Source of the DNA: Methylobacterium sp. CB376
GTDB lineage: Bacteria; Pseudomonadota; Alphaproteobacteria; Rhizobiales; Beijerinckiaceae
NCBI RefSeq assembly: GCF_029714205.1
Contig: NZ_CP121648.1
Coordinates: 1,364,001-1,428,000 of the forward strand
DNA length: 64,000 nt
Direction of reading: 5' to 3'
The notes beneath the pieces were generated by a model. The model was not told the DNA's origin and ran no database searches. It saw nothing but the letters and a program-made list of their open reading frames with translations. Of the stretch, positions 34,630 through 45,890 are shown piece by piece; position 1 is the stretch's first letter, and every line of letters begins with the position of its first letter. Position numbers and translations under genes: made by a program.

Positions 34630-36951
34630 GTGAGCGAAGAGATGAACCTCAGAACGCCCGGCGAGGCTAACGACGAGGCAGGCACCGACGATGTCCTGAC
34701 CCGTGCCGCCCTGGATTACCATCGATTCCCGACACCTGGAAAAATCTCGGTCCTGCCCACGAAAGACATGACCACCCAGCGCGACCTGGCGTTGGCCTAC
34801 TCGCCCGGCGTCGCGGCCGCCTGCATGGCGATCAAGCGCGACCCAGCCGAGGCGTCGAGCCTAACCTCGCGCGGCAACCTGGTGGCGGTCATCTCCAACG
34901 GCACCGCGGTGCTCGGTCTCGGCAACATCGGGGCGCTCGCCGGCAAGCCGGTGATGGAAGGCAAGGGCTGCCTTTTCAAAAAATTCGCCGGCATTGACGT
35001 CTTCGACATCGAGATCGACGAAACCGACGTCGACAGGCTTGTCGATATTATCGCCAGCCTGGAGCCAACGTTCGGCGGTATTAATCTCGAGGATATCAAG
35101 GCGCCTGAGTGCTTCGTGATCGAGACTCGGCTGCGCGAGCGCATGAAGATCCCGGTTTTCCACGACGACCAACATGGCACCGCGATCGTTGCTGCCGCGG
35201 CCGTGCTCAACGGCCTGAAGGTGGTCGGCAAACGGATCGAGGATGTGAAGGTTGTCTGTTCCGGCGCGGGCGCGGCAGCGATCGCCTGCCTCAATCTCCT
35301 GGTCGGGCTGGGCGCAAGGAAAGAGAATATTCTGGTCACGGACAGCCGGGGAGTTCTGACGAACGAGCGGCTGGGGTCGCTCGACGAACAAAAGGCGGCT
35401 TACGCGCGTGAGACCTCGGCCCGCACCCTCGCGGATGCGGTCGAAGCGGCCGATATTTTTCTTGGCGTCTCCATGGCTGGTGTACTCAAGCCAGACATGG
35501 TCAAGACGATGGCGAGCCGTCCGCTCATCCTGGCGCTCGCCAATCCGGATCCGGAGATCCGGCCCGAAGCTGCCAAGGCGGTAAGGTCCGACGCCATCAT
35601 CGCGACCGGACGATCCGATTACCCGAACCAAGTCAATAACGTTCTCTGCTTCCCGTTCATCTTCCGCGGTGCGCTCGATGTCGGTGCGACCGCAATCAAC
35701 GAGGAGATGAAGCTGGCCGCCGTGCGTGCCATCGCGGAACTGGCGCAAGCCGAGCAGTCGGACATGGTCAGCGCAGCCTATGGCACACAGGATCTACGCT
35801 TCGGGCCCGACTATCTGATCCCGCGGCCGTTCGATCCCCGGTTAATTCTGCGCGTCGCCCCGGCGGTGGCGCAGGCAGCGATCGATAGCGGCGTGGCCAC
35901 GCGGCCTTTCGCGGACATCGAACGTTACCGGCGCTCGCTCCAGAGCTTCGTCTATACGTCTGGCACGGTCATGCAGCCCGTCTTCGCGGCAGCGGCGGAG
36001 GGCGATCCGCGGCGCATCGTCTACGCCGAGGGCGAGGACGACCGCGTGCTGCGGGCCGTGCAAGTGGTGGTCGACGAACGATTGGGTAAACCAATCCTGG
36101 TCGGACGCCCGGAGACGATCAGTGCCAAGCTGCAAGACCTCGGTTTGCGGGTCCAGATCGGCCGGGACCTTGAGGTCGCCAGTATCGACGACGAAGGTTT
36201 CGTCGCTGAGGCCGCCGAAGCCTACTATAAACTAGGTCGGCGGCGCGGCCTGTCACACGCTACCGCCGCTGCCGAGATGCGCCGCAACGGCTCGCTCATA
36301 GGCGCGATGCTGGTGAGGATGGGTAAGGCTGATGGTCTGCTCTGCGGGCTGTCCGGGTCTTACGCTGCGCATCTGAGCGTCGTGGAACGCGTCATCGGCT
36401 TGAGAGAGGGCGCTCAGGGCTTTGCTGCCATGGGCCTCCTCCAACTGCCGCGGCACACGGTCTTCATCTGCGATCCGTACATCCATCTCGATCCGACGGC
36501 AGAAGAAATCGCCGCGATGACGGTGCTCGCGGCCGCCGAGATGCGCCGCTTCGGGCAAACGCCGCGCGCGGCGCTGCTCTCGCACTCCAGTTTCGGCACC
36601 GCCGATGATCCCTCGGCCCGCAAAATGCGGGATGCGCTCGAGCTCATTGCCGAGCGTGCGCCTGACCTCGAGGTTGAGGGCGAAATGCACGCGGACGCCG
36701 CCCTGAGCCTCCCGATCCTCAGGCGCACCTTCCCGGACGCGGGCCTGACGGCACAAGCGAACCTGCTCATCATGCCGAACCTGGACGCCGCGAACATCAC
36801 GTTCAACGCCCTCAAGGTGGTGGCTGGGCAGGGCATCTCGGTCGGGCCGATCCTGCTGGGGGCCGCCAAGCCGGTCCATATTCTCACGCCAACAGTCACC
36901 GTGCGCGGTATCGTGAACATGACCGCGGTGACAGCAGTCGCTGCCGCATAG
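34630..36951 (+). CDS. maeB: NADP-type malic enzyme with phosphotransacetylase-like domain
   Basis: 773 aa from GTG 34630, with GAGGAG upstream. The malic domain covers about residues 30-190 ([36 protein letters not shown]). The NAD(P) domain covers about 190-430 ([33 protein letters not shown]). The C-terminal third is a PTA/PTB-like regulatory domain ([25 protein letters not shown]-type [15 protein letters not shown]). In rhizobia such enzymes (Dme/Tme) feed pyruvate during growth on dicarboxylates. The NADPH formed could serve PhbB downstream. Cofactor preference is inferred. Confidence 0.93.
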   Translation: MSEEMNLRTPGEANDEAGTDDVLTRAALDYHRFPTPGKISVLPTKDMTTQRDLALAYSPGVAAACMAIKRDPAEASSLTSRGNLVAVISNGTAVLGLGNIGALAGKPVMEGKGCLFKKFAGIDVFDIEIDETDVDRLVDIIASLEPTFGGINLEDIKAPECFVIETRLRERMKIPVFHDDQHGTAIVAAAAVLNGLKVVGKRIEDVKVVCSGAGAAAIACLNLLVGLGARKENILVTDSRGVLTNERLGSLDEQKAAYARETSARTLADAVEAADIFLGVSMAGVLKPDMVKTMASRPLILALANPDPEIRPEAAKAVRSDAIIATGRSDYPNQVNNVLCFPFIFRGALDVGATAINEEMKLAAVRAIAELAQAEQSDMVSAAYGTQDLRFGPDYLIPRPFDPRLILRVAPAVAQAAIDSGVATRPFADIERYRRSLQSFVYTSGTVMQPVFAAAAEGDPRRIVYAEGEDDRVLRAVQVVVDERLGKPILVGRPETISAKLQDLGLRVQIGRDLEVASIDDEGFVAEAAEAYYKLGRRRGLSHATAAAEMRRNGSLIGAMLVRMGKADGLLCGLSGSYAAHLSVVERVIGLREGAQGFAAMGLLQLPRHTVFICDPYIHLDPTAEEIAAMTVLAAAEMRRFGQTPRAALLSHSSFGTADDPSARKMRDALELIAERAPDLEVEGEMHADAALSLPILRRTFPDAGLTAQANLLIMPNLDAANITFNALKVVAGQGISVGPILLGAAKPVHILTPTVTVRGIVNMTAVTAVAAA

Positions 36952-36979
36952 CTTGGCAAAAAGAATTGAGGAGGAGCTC

Positions 36980-38314
36980 ATGGCGACCATTGCAGCGGGT
37001 GCGACCGCCCCGACCAGAGTGAGCCAAAAACCCTGGTACAAACTGCTCTATGTCCAAGTTCTGATCGCGATTGTTCTTGGCATCCTGTTCGGATGGCTCT
37101 CGCCCGACTACGCCAAGAGCGACTGGATCAAAGGAATGGGTGACGGCTTCATCAAACTGATCAAAATGGTCATTGCGCCGATCATCTTCTGTACTATCGT
37201 CTCAGGCATCTCCCACATTCAGGATGCCAAGAAGGTGGGGCGTGTCGGCCTTAAGGCACTCATCTACTTTGAAGTTGTTTCAACCTTCGCCCTTATCGTG
37301 GGTTTGATCGTCGGCAATGTCGCCAGGCCGGGGGCCGGGTTCTCCGGCGGAGCAGCTGACGCCGCTGCCGTCGCCGTCTACGCCAAGAAAGCCGGCGAGC
37401 AGAAGCCCGTCGATTTCATCTTGCACATCATCCCCGACAGCGTGGTCGGGGCGTTTGCTGCGGGCGACATCCTGCAGGTTCTGCTGTTTTCCATCCTGTT
37501 CGGCTTCTCACTGCTGATCCTCGGCGAGCGCGGCGCCACGATTCGCAGCTTCATCGATGATGCTGCTCACGCTATTTTCGGGGTGATCGCGATCGTGATG
37601 AAGGCTGCGCCGCTCGGGGCTTTCGGCGCCATGGCCTACACAATCGGACGGTTCGGGCCCCAAGCGCTCGGTAATCTGTTCGGTCTGATCGCCGTCTTCT
37701 ACATCACGTCCGCTATATTCGTCTTCGGGGTGCTCGGCATCATTGCACGGCTCGCAGGATTCAACATCTTCAAATTTATCGGATATCTTAAGGATGAACT
37801 TCTACTCGTGCTGGGAACAAGTTCGTCCGAGAGCGCATTGCCTGCTCTCATGGAAAAGCTTGAACGGCTCGGTTGCTCGAAGTCGGTTGTCGGCCTTGTG
37901 GTTCCGACAGGCTATTCGTTCAACCTCGACGGCACCAACATCTACATGACCCTAGCCTCGCTCTTTATAGCGCAAGCGATGGGCTTCGACCTCACCTGGG
38001 GCCAACAGGGAACCATTCTGCTGGTCGCTCTTCTGACCTCGAAAGGTGCCAGCGGCATCTCGGGCGCGGGTTTCATCACGCTCGCGGCGACGCTGGCGAC
38101 CGTCAACCCGGCGTTGGTGCCGGGCATGGCCATCCTTCTCGGCATCGACAAGTTCATGAGCGAGTGCCGCGCTCTGGTGAACTTCACTGGCAATGGCGTG
38201 GCCACCGTTGTGGTGGCTTGGTGGGAGGGTGAGCTCGACCGCAACAAACTCGCCGCGGCACTGAGCCGAGACGTCGACCCATCCGACGTCGAGGTGGCGG
38301 TAACAACCGGTTGA
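36980..38314 (+). CDS. dctA: C4-dicarboxylate:proton/sodium symporter
   Basis: 444 aa from ATG 36980 behind GAGGAGGAG, 28 bases after maeB, so probably in the same transcript. It is a DAACS-family carrier with eight membrane helices and two re-entrant loops. Motifs are [16 protein letters not shown], the serine-rich loop [36 protein letters not shown] and the C-terminal [20 protein letters not shown]. It takes up succinate, malate and fumarate. In rhizobia its expression needs DctB/DctD and sigma-54; both regulators are encoded in this cluster. Confidence 0.96.
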   Translation: MATIAAGATAPTRVSQKPWYKLLYVQVLIAIVLGILFGWLSPDYAKSDWIKGMGDGFIKLIKMVIAPIIFCTIVSGISHIQDAKKVGRVGLKALIYFEVVSTFALIVGLIVGNVARPGAGFSGGAADAAAVAVYAKKAGEQKPVDFILHIIPDSVVGAFAAGDILQVLLFSILFGFSLLILGERGATIRSFIDDAAHAIFGVIAIVMKAAPLGAFGAMAYTIGRFGPQALGNLFGLIAVFYITSAIFVFGVLGIIARLAGFNIFKFIGYLKDELLLVLGTSSSESALPALMEKLERLGCSKSVVGLVVPTGYSFNLDGTNIYMTLASLFIAQAMGFDLTWGQQGTILLVALLTSKGASGISGAGFITLAATLATVNPALVPGMAILLGIDKFMSECRALVNFTGNGVATVVVAWWEGELDRNKLAAALSRDVDPSDVEVAVTTG

Positions 38315-38341
38315 GTGGACGAGGTCCACCGAGACCATCGT

Positions 38342-38360
38342 GGCCGGGCACATCCCGGCC
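38342..38360 (+). terminator. Hairpin between dctA and ndh
   Basis: GGCCGGG (38342-38348) and CCCGGCC (38354-38360) enclose CACAT. A smaller GTGGAC/GTCCAC dyad lies just after the dctA stop. There is no U-tract, so it may only attenuate. Confidence 0.45.
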
Positions 38361-38393
38361 GCTTAGCAACCCAGGACGGGCGGAGGTCGACTG

Positions 38394-39944
38394 ATGTCAC
38401 CTTCAGAGAGCGGTCCATCACTCGGGACCACTACGATGGGCGGACCCGCTGAACAGGTTACCCCTGACACACTCGCCAACCGGGAGACCGTGGCAGGGCC
38501 CCTGGATGCGGATCGGAACGGTGGCGCTGAGGGTAGCCAACAGAGCTTGGCGACTCCGGACCTGCCAATCTCCTCGTCCACAGCCAGGGAGCCTACCGGC
38601 ACAAGCAGGCCCGCCCGGATCTGGATTCCTGACCCGTCTCTCCATCACATCGTGATTGTAGGGGGAGGGGCGGCAGGTCTCGAGTTGGCCACTAAGCTGG
38701 GCGACACCTTAGGAAGAGGCAAGCAGGCGCAGATTACCCTCGTCGAGCGCAACCGGACCCATATCTGGAAGCCTCACCTGCATGAGGTGGCAGCTGGCAC
38801 AATGGACGTCGGTCGTGACGCGGTCGACTATTTGGCGCAAGCTTCTGATCATCATTTTCGCTACCGTATCGGCGAGATGACTGGCCTCAATCGGGCGGAC
38901 CGTGAGATTTATCTGGCGGCCAGCTACGATGCAGAGGGCCAGGAAGTCACGCCGGCGCGCGCTGTTCCGTACGATACTCTCGTGATTGCCGTCGGCAGCA
39001 CCGGCAATGATTTCGGCACGCCCGGCGTCAATGAGTTCGCGATCTCGCTCGATACGCAGGAGCAGGCCGTCCGCTTCCACCAGAGGCTCGTGAACCGCTT
39101 CATCCGGGCTCATGCACAGCCCGAGCCAGTGCGGCCCGGGCAGTTGCACGTCACCATCATCGGAGCGGGAGCGACGGGCACGGAACTTGCCGCAGAACTG
39201 CACCGCACGACCCGCCAAGTTGTGGCCTACGGTCTCGACCGTATCGATCCCGACAGAGATCTCAAGATCACGCTCGTCGAAGCGGCCGAGCGTATTCTGC
39301 CCGCTGTACCGGCCCGGGTCGCCAAGGGGGCGGCTCAGCTCTTGGAGGGCCTCGGTATCGACGTGCGCACGAGCGCGCGGGTCGTTCAGGTCCGACCCGA
39401 CGGGGTCGCCTTGGCGGATGGCGACTTCATCCCCTCCGAACTTGTGGTCTGGGCGGCCGGGGTCAAGGCCCCGGACTTCCTGAAGAATATCGACGGCCTC
39501 GAGACGAGTCGAAACAATCAACTCGTGGTGACGCCGACCCTGCAGACCACGAGCGATCAAAACATCTTTGCCATTGGAGACTGCGCCTTCCTGATCAGTC
39601 CGAGCGATAACAAGCCGGTTCCCCCTCGTGCTCAAGCCGCGCATCAGCAAGCAAGTCATGTCGTCGCGCAGATACGCCGTCGGCTCACCGGAAGGCCGCT
39701 TGATCCGTTCCGCTATCGGGACTTCGGGTCGCTTGTATCGCTCGGCGAGTACAGCACAGTGGGGAACCTGATGGGCTTCGTCAGAGGTCGAGGATTGTTC
39801 ATTGAAGGCTACTTCGCCCGCCTGATGTATCGATCGTTGTACAAGATGCACCAGACGGCCCTGCACGGCTGGTGGCGAGTTATGCTCGACACCGTTGCTC
39901 GTAGACTGACGCGCCGCACCGAACCTCGCGTGAAACTGCATTAG
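38394..39944 (+). CDS. ndh: Type-2 NADH dehydrogenase (NDH-2)
   Basis: 516 aa. Two Rossmann folds are visible: FAD site HIVIVGGGAAGLELATKLGD at about residue 85 and NADH site VTIIGAGATGTELAAELHR at about 245. NIFAIGDCAFL near 390 is the family FAD motif. The C-terminal part (FVRGRGLFIEGYFARLMYRS then LYKMHQTALHGWW) is a likely amphipathic membrane anchor. It passes electrons from NADH to quinone without pumping protons. The first 80 or so residues are an unusual low-complexity extension. Beside the bd oxidase genes it gives a non-pumping or weakly coupled NADH sink. Confidence 0.92.
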   Translation: MSPSESGPSLGTTTMGGPAEQVTPDTLANRETVAGPLDADRNGGAEGSQQSLATPDLPISSSTAREPTGTSRPARIWIPDPSLHHIVIVGGGAAGLELATKLGDTLGRGKQAQITLVERNRTHIWKPHLHEVAAGTMDVGRDAVDYLAQASDHHFRYRIGEMTGLNRADREIYLAASYDAEGQEVTPARAVPYDTLVIAVGSTGNDFGTPGVNEFAISLDTQEQAVRFHQRLVNRFIRAHAQPEPVRPGQLHVTIIGAGATGTELAAELHRTTRQVVAYGLDRIDPDRDLKITLVEAAERILPAVPARVAKGAAQLLEGLGIDVRTSARVVQVRPDGVALADGDFIPSELVVWAAGVKAPDFLKNIDGLETSRNNQLVVTPTLQTTSDQNIFAIGDCAFLISPSDNKPVPPRAQAAHQQASHVVAQIRRRLTGRPLDPFRYRDFGSLVSLGEYSTVGNLMGFVRGRGLFIEGYFARLMYRSLYKMHQTALHGWWRVMLDTVARRLTRRTEPRVKLH

Positions 39945-39959
39945 CAAGGGGAGTTTCTG

Positions 39960-40091
39960 ATGCCCGGGCCAAGCCCTCCGCCCGATCCGCGTCTCGGCGG
40001 TCACCGCTTCGGTGCAGCTGTTGCTGTCCGCCACGGTCACGTCGTCTACGAGCGAGTGCCCGTGCGCGACGTCAGAATTGGAACTGTGTGA
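39960..40091 (+). CDS. Possible 43-aa protein between ndh and phbA
   Basis: ATG 39960 has GGGGAG eight bases upstream. The product is a proline-rich start (MPGPSPPPDPRLGGHRFGAA) followed by VAVRHGHVVYERVPVRDVRI. It lies 15 bases after ndh and ends 33 bases before phbA, on the same strand. There is no homology I recognise. It may be a genuine small protein or a chance frame. Confidence 0.35.
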   Translation: MPGPSPPPDPRLGGHRFGAAVAVRHGHVVYERVPVRDVRIGTV

Positions 40092-40124
40092 GGCACGGGG
40101 ACAGGCAAACCAGAGGAGACACTC

Positions 40125-41297
<1,173 letters not shown>

Positions 41298-41317
41298 TCA
41301 TCGGACGACCAGCGGAT

Positions 41318-41350
41318 GATCGGCGGCTCGCCCTGTCTAAGCCGCCGATC
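41318..41350 (+). terminator. 11-bp hairpin between phbA and phbB
   Basis: GATCGGCGGCT (41318-41328) pairs exactly with AGCCGCCGATC (41340-41350) over an 11-base loop. No U-tract follows. It may attenuate or stabilise the phbA message relative to phbB. Confidence 0.5.
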
Positions 41351-41394
41351 GGCACTGACCGACGAAGCTCATTGGGAACAAAGGAGGAAACGCT

Positions 41395-42120
41395 ATGGCG
41401 CGGGTCGCATTGGTGACGGGCGGGAGCCGTGGGATCGGGGCAGCGATCTCAAAGGCGCTGAAAGAGAATGGCTTCACGGTGGCGGCCAGCTACGCCGGAA
41501 ATGACGAAGCCGCTCAGCGCTTCAAGTCCGAAACCGGCATCCCGGTGTTCAAGTGGGACGTGGGCGACTACGATGCTTGCTCAGCCGGCGTGAAGCAGGT
41601 CGAAAGCGAGGCTGGCCCAGTGGACGTCCTGGTGAACAACGCCGGCATCACGCGGGACGGCTTCTTCCACAAGATGAGCCGCGAGCAGTGGTCGGCGGTC
41701 ATGCGCACCAACCTGGACTCCTTGTTCAACATGACCCGGCCGGTGATCGAGGGCATGCGCACGCGCGGCTGGGGGCGGGTGATCGTGATCTCGTCCATTA
41801 ACGGGCAGAAGGGCCAAGCGGGGCAGGTAAACTATTCGGCTGCAAAGGCAGGGGACATCGGCTTCGTGAAGGCGCTGGCGCAGGAGAACGCGAGCAAGGG
41901 AATCACGGTGAATGCCATCTGCCCGGGCTACATTGGAACGGAAATGGTGCAGGCGATCGATCCGGAGATCCTGAAGAGCAAGATCATCCCGCAGATCCCC
42001 GTAGGACGGCTGGGCCAGCCGGAGGAGATCGCGCGGGCGGTGGTGTTTCTGGCTGGCGAGGACGGCGGCTTCATCACCGGATCCACGCTGGCCATCAATG
42101 GTGGCCAGTACATGACGTAA
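41395..42120 (+). CDS. phbB: Acetoacetyl-CoA reductase
   Basis: 241 aa from ATG 41395 with AGGAGG upstream. It is a short-chain dehydrogenase that reduces acetoacetyl-CoA to (R)-3-hydroxybutyryl-CoA, normally with NADPH. The cofactor motif is VTGGSRGIGAAISKAL. The catalytic Ser-Tyr-Lys set is in VIVISSINGQKGQAGQVNYS and the adjacent AAKAGDIGFVKAL. It follows phbA directly. The monomer precursor would go to a PHB synthase that is not in this window. Confidence 0.95.
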   Translation: MARVALVTGGSRGIGAAISKALKENGFTVAASYAGNDEAAQRFKSETGIPVFKWDVGDYDACSAGVKQVESEAGPVDVLVNNAGITRDGFFHKMSREQWSAVMRTNLDSLFNMTRPVIEGMRTRGWGRVIVISSINGQKGQAGQVNYSAAKAGDIGFVKALAQENASKGITVNAICPGYIGTEMVQAIDPEILKSKIIPQIPVGRLGQPEEIARAVVFLAGEDGGFITGSTLAINGGQYMT

Positions 42121-42223
42121 CAAAAGACTCCGGGGCGGTTCGCGGCATTTGCTAGGGCTTGCGAAACTGGGGTTTCAATTTCCTATGGCGTTTGAGATAG
42201 GCTGCGTCACATTGAACGGAAAT

Positions 42224-42254
42224 CCAGCCGGCGACGTCCTCCCTCGCCGGCTGG
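42224..42254 (+). terminator. 11-bp hairpin after phbB
   Basis: CCAGCCGGCGA and TCGCCGGCTGG form a perfect stem with a 9-base loop, between phbB and dctB. No U-tract follows. It probably separates the PHB genes from the two-component genes. Confidence 0.5.
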
Positions 42255-42269
42255 TACTCGTCGCCCTAC

Positions 42270-42286
42270 AGCCTCCCGAGGAGGCT
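42270..42286 (+). promoter_or_regulatory. Hairpin sequestering the dctB ribosome-binding site
   Basis: AGCCTCCcgaGGAGGCT folds into a 7-bp stem with a 3-base loop. The right arm contains the GGAGG that should serve ATG 42289, leaving only two bases before the start codon. The fold would hide the ribosome site. Confidence 0.5.
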
Positions 42287-42288
42287 TT

Positions 42289-44175
42289 ATGAGATCACGT
42301 CTTGCCAAAGGCTTGTACACGAGAGTTCTCGCGTGGGCCGCAATCTGTATTCTCTCAGCGACAATTGTATTTGGCGTTAAGGACGGAGTCGAGCGCTCCG
42401 CTATTCGGCAATTGCAGGCAGAGGGAGAGCGAAGGCTGGATATTTACGTTCAGAGTCTCAACGGCGAGCTGGGGCGCTACGATTATCTCCCGACAGTAAT
42501 TGCGCTGAACGCCAATGTGACCGCAATGTTGCAAAATCCAGACGACCAAGAACTTCGCAAAAAAGTGAACGAGTACCTTCAGGATGTGAATGAAAGTGCT
42601 CGCTCATCGGCCGTCTATATATTAGATCATCAGGGAGTCACTCTCGCATCGAGCAATTGGAATGACGATATCAGTTTCGTTGGTGTAAAATTGGATTATA
42701 GGCCGTATTTCCTGGAAGCTCTGAAGTCCGCCCACGGCCGTTTCTATGGAATAGGGACCACCAGCGGCATTCCTGGCTATTTTAGGTCCAGCCCGATTAT
42801 CCACGACGGCCGTCTACTTGGTGTGATGGCGCTCAAGATCAGCATAGAACAGCTTGAGGGCGCGTGGGAGGAGGGTCGTACGAAGAGTCGCGAGATTGTA
42901 GCGGTTGCCGACAAGAACGGCATCATCTTTCTCTCGTCACGAAACTCTTGGAAGTATAAGACCACTAAATCTCTCGATCCTCCGGCCCTGGAGCAAATTC
43001 GCGCTTCCCGGCAGTACGACGGTGCAGGTTTGAAGCCGCTTGAATTGGTTGTAGTTCGGTCTACCGGATCCGCTCCTATTATAAGATTTAATGAGGATAT
43101 GCCGGATCGGTACTCCGGATCGTCCAGCAGGAAGTTTCTGGAACAGATACGGTCGGTTGATTCTGCGGGTTGGCGCATCTTGTTGTTCTCCGACCTTGAG
43201 CCTCAAAGGCGGTTTGCCCTTAGCGTTGCCATCGCATGTGGTCTTGCAATCGGAGCGGCGATCTTTCTAACACTTTATCTTCATCAACGCTGGCGCGCGC
43301 TCAATGCGGCTGCCACTGCGAAGGAAGCGCTGCAGGTCGCGCACGACAGACTCGAGCAGGATGTGGCGGATCGTACTGCCGATCTCGTCCAAACCAATCA
43401 GCAGCTCCACCGAGAGATCGTGGAGCGCAATAGAACCGAAGTTGTACTCCGCGAAGCGCAGGCTGGACTTGTGCATGCTGAGAAGCTGGCCGCTCTCGGG
43501 CAGATGTCCGCCGGCATTGCGCATGAGTTGAACCAGCCGCTCACGGCTGTACGGACCCTGTCCGACAACGCGAAGGTACTCCTTGAGCGAAACCGACTTC
43601 AGGCGGCGACAGCCAATCTTTCGAAGATATCCGAGCTGTCTGAGCATATGGGGCAAATTGTTGCGCACTGGAAAAGAGTCGCGCGGAAATCGGAGCCGAT
43701 TACAGGCATTGTTTCTGCCAGACAGTCGATTTCGAATGCTTTATTGATTGTCGATCGCTCAATGAAATTGAAAGAAATCAATATTGTGACGAAAATTCCG
43801 TCTGAAGATGTCATCTTAAAGTGCGACCCTAACCGCCTAGAACAGGTAATCATCAATCTTTTCAGCAACGCCGTCGACGCCGTTGCGAACGTCCATCATC
43901 CCGAGATCGTTGTAAGCGTAAGCCGTCATCAAGATCGAGGTGCTATTTGCGTCCACGACAACGGACCGGGAATATCCGACTCCGTGATGCCTCACCTGTT
44001 CGAGCCCTTTTTTACCACAAAAGAAGCTGGATCCGGCCTTGGGCTCGGACTCGCTATTTCAGCCGATATCGTGGCTGCAATGGGTGGAACCATTCATGCC
44101 CATGATCGGCCAGAGGGCGGAGCCGAGTTCATTCTTGATCTGCCCCTTGCACCTCCGGAGGCGCATCATGGCTGA
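42289..44175 (+). CDS. dctB: C4-dicarboxylate sensor histidine kinase
   Basis: 628 aa. A membrane segment (residues 10-30, VLAWAAICILSATIVFGV) and a second one near 310 (LSVAIACGLAIGAAIFLTLY) flank a periplasmic dCache-like sensor with the DctB pattern YRPYFLEALKSAHGRFYGIG and GIPGYFRSSPI. A coiled coil (residues about 340-390) leads to the H-box SAGIAHELNQPLTAVR. The ATPase shows NLFSNAVDAV, HDNGPGISDSV and GSGLGLGLAIS. It phosphorylates DctD in response to dicarboxylates. It overlaps dctD by eight bases. Third positions hold more A/T than in phbA. Confidence 0.93.
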   Translation: MRSRLAKGLYTRVLAWAAICILSATIVFGVKDGVERSAIRQLQAEGERRLDIYVQSLNGELGRYDYLPTVIALNANVTAMLQNPDDQELRKKVNEYLQDVNESARSSAVYILDHQGVTLASSNWNDDISFVGVKLDYRPYFLEALKSAHGRFYGIGTTSGIPGYFRSSPIIHDGRLLGVMALKISIEQLEGAWEEGRTKSREIVAVADKNGIIFLSSRNSWKYKTTKSLDPPALEQIRASRQYDGAGLKPLELVVVRSTGSAPIIRFNEDMPDRYSGSSSRKFLEQIRSVDSAGWRILLFSDLEPQRRFALSVAIACGLAIGAAIFLTLYLHQRWRALNAAATAKEALQVAHDRLEQDVADRTADLVQTNQQLHREIVERNRTEVVLREAQAGLVHAEKLAALGQMSAGIAHELNQPLTAVRTLSDNAKVLLERNRLQAATANLSKISELSEHMGQIVAHWKRVARKSEPITGIVSARQSISNALLIVDRSMKLKEINIVTKIPSEDVILKCDPNRLEQVIINLFSNAVDAVANVHHPEIVVSVSRHQDRGAICVHDNGPGISDSVMPHLFEPFFTTKEAGSGLGLGLAISADIVAAMGGTIHAHDRPEGGAEFILDLPLAPPEAHHG

Positions 44176-45526
44176 CGCCATCAAGGTGATTGTTATCGAG
44201 GACGACCCCGCGGTCCGCGCTGGGATCGAACAGGCGCTCGATCTGGCTGGCTTCGATGTGCGATCCTTCGGATCGGCAGAATGGGTTCGAAGCCATCTTC
44301 CCGGCGGTTTCGCTGGGGTCGTGGTTACGGATGTCAAGCTTCCCGGAATGGATGGTCTGCAACTCCTGAAACACCTCCGTGACTTGGATCCCAAGCTGCC
44401 GGTGATCGTGATCACCGGCCATGGTGACATCTCCATGGCGGTCCAGGCGATGCGGGACGGCGCTTACGATTTTATCACGAAACCGTTCGCTTCGGAGCAA
44501 CTCGTCGGCGTTGTGCGGCGTGCGGTTGAGAATCGCAACCTGACTCTGCAAGTTGCCCACCTTCAGAAAAAGCTCGTTCGGCAAGCGGTCGAGGCCGTTC
44601 TGATCGGCCAGTCCCCAGGGATCGAGAAGGTTCGGCGGATCATCAGTGACGTCGCAGCCACTCAGGCGAGCGTGCTTATCAATGGTGAGACCGGAACCGG
44701 AAAAGAACTGGTCGCCCGCTGCCTGCATGAACAGGGTAGCAGCAGCAGCGGCCATTTTGTTGCGCTGAATTGTGGAGGGTTGCCGGAGCAGCTGTTTGAA
44801 AGCGAAATGTTTGGGCACGAAGCTGGGGCATTTACCGGGGCTGCGAAGCGTCGGGTAGGTAAAATTGAGCACGCGCACAACGGCACTCTTTTTCTCGACG
44901 AGATAGAAAGCATGCCGTGCAATTTGCAAGTAAAACTTCTTCGTGTTTTACAAGAACAGACCCTTGAGCGCCTTGGATCAAACGCACAAGTGCCTGTCAA
45001 TTGCCGTGTCGTAGCGGCCACAAAAGATGACCTTCTTTCTCTCAGCGAGCAAAATCGGTTCCGTTCGGATTTGTACTACCGACTCAACGTTGTCCCGATT
45101 GATCTTCCGCCTCTTCGAGAACGACGTGAAGATATACCGCTTCTATTTGAGCATTTGACGCTACTCTCTGCCCTTCGTTTCGGCCGTGAAGCACCTGTGC
45201 CATCGGCCGGATTTGTGCGGCAGCTTCTAGCCCATTCCTGGCCTGGCAATGTTCGCGAGCTTTCCAATGTCGCGAGCCGCTTTGTACTAGGCATGAATGG
45301 AGCCGAAAGAGTCGGAAGTCTGGGAAGTCCAAACATAAAGAACTCGTTAACGGACCACGTTGACCAATTTGAGAGAAGTCTTATCCAAGACGAACTCAAA
45401 AGGCAAAATGGCTGTGTCGCCACGGCAAGTCAAGCACTTGGTATTCCAAAGAAACCGCTTTATGGTAAGTTGCGCAGGTATCAGCTGAACCTTGATCATA
45501 AAGTATGGTGCGGGTCAGACCGCTGA
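44168..45526 (+). CDS. dctD: Sigma-54-dependent response regulator
   Basis: 452 aa from ATG 44168, within the end of dctB. The receiver domain has DD near the N-terminus, the phospho-acceptor in VVVTDVKLPGMDG, VIVITGHGD and ITKPF. The AAA+ domain has Walker A NGETGTGKELVARC, the sigma-54 contact loop EAGAFTGAAKRR with an intact GAFTGA, and Walker B GTLFLDEIES. A Fis-type HTH ends it (VATASQALGIPKKPLYGKLR). It activates dicarboxylate-transport genes; a sigma-54 promoter lies before aceE in the same cluster. Confidence 0.95.
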   Translation: MADAIKVIVIEDDPAVRAGIEQALDLAGFDVRSFGSAEWVRSHLPGGFAGVVVTDVKLPGMDGLQLLKHLRDLDPKLPVIVITGHGDISMAVQAMRDGAYDFITKPFASEQLVGVVRRAVENRNLTLQVAHLQKKLVRQAVEAVLIGQSPGIEKVRRIISDVAATQASVLINGETGTGKELVARCLHEQGSSSSGHFVALNCGGLPEQLFESEMFGHEAGAFTGAAKRRVGKIEHAHNGTLFLDEIESMPCNLQVKLLRVLQEQTLERLGSNAQVPVNCRVVAATKDDLLSLSEQNRFRSDLYYRLNVVPIDLPPLRERREDIPLLFEHLTLLSALRFGREAPVPSAGFVRQLLAHSWPGNVRELSNVASRFVLGMNGAERVGSLGSPNIKNSLTDHVDQFERSLIQDELKRQNGCVATASQALGIPKKPLYGKLRRYQLNLDHKVWCGSDR

Positions 45527-45821
45527 CGCCGAGGATCAATTTTGTACCGTTCGCATTTGCGCGCGAGCTGCTCTTGCCAAGAGGAAGGCAAGCTGACGAT
45601 CTGATATCGCCGCGCTTACAAGCTAATCTATTGCAGGTGAGGGGTTAGGCGCTGAGGGACTTGATGCGGCCGGACTCCGCCGCGAGCGCATTCCAGGCGC
45701 TTGAATGTGCGGAGTGATCGACGTGTGAAGACGAATGAGCCTAGCTGCCGAGGAGAGAAGAGTGAGCCATGCTTCCAAGGTACGCAGCGATGTCGGCGCC
45801 CAGACGCCAAGGGGGTCAACG
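45527..45821. other. Non-coding region between dctD and the bd oxidase genes
   Basis: I see no gene of usual size. No clear Fnr box (TTGAT-N4-ATCAA) or sigma-54 site was found, although low-oxygen control would be expected for a bd oxidase. Confidence 0.4.
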
Positions 45822-45875
45822 ATGAAACCAGGTGACGATACGAACCCGGGAGCCCCTGGGTCGGGTGAGCGGTGA
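45822..45875 (+). CDS. Possible 17-aa leader peptide upstream of cydA
   Basis: ATG 45822 follows a purine-rich AAGGGGG. The peptide is MKPGDDTNPGAPGSGER and ends TGATG, 15 bases before the cydA start. It may be translated to influence cydA expression, or it may be chance. Confidence 0.25.
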   Translation: MKPGDDTNPGAPGSGER

Positions 45876-45890
45876 TGGCGGAGGTAGAAA

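Noticed and set aside
36952..36979. A sigma-54 promoter directly before dctA (TTGGCA...)
   Set aside because: The GG-to-GC spacing and the -12 GC are not met (TTGAGG instead), and the gap after maeB is only 28 bases, so co-transcription is more likely.
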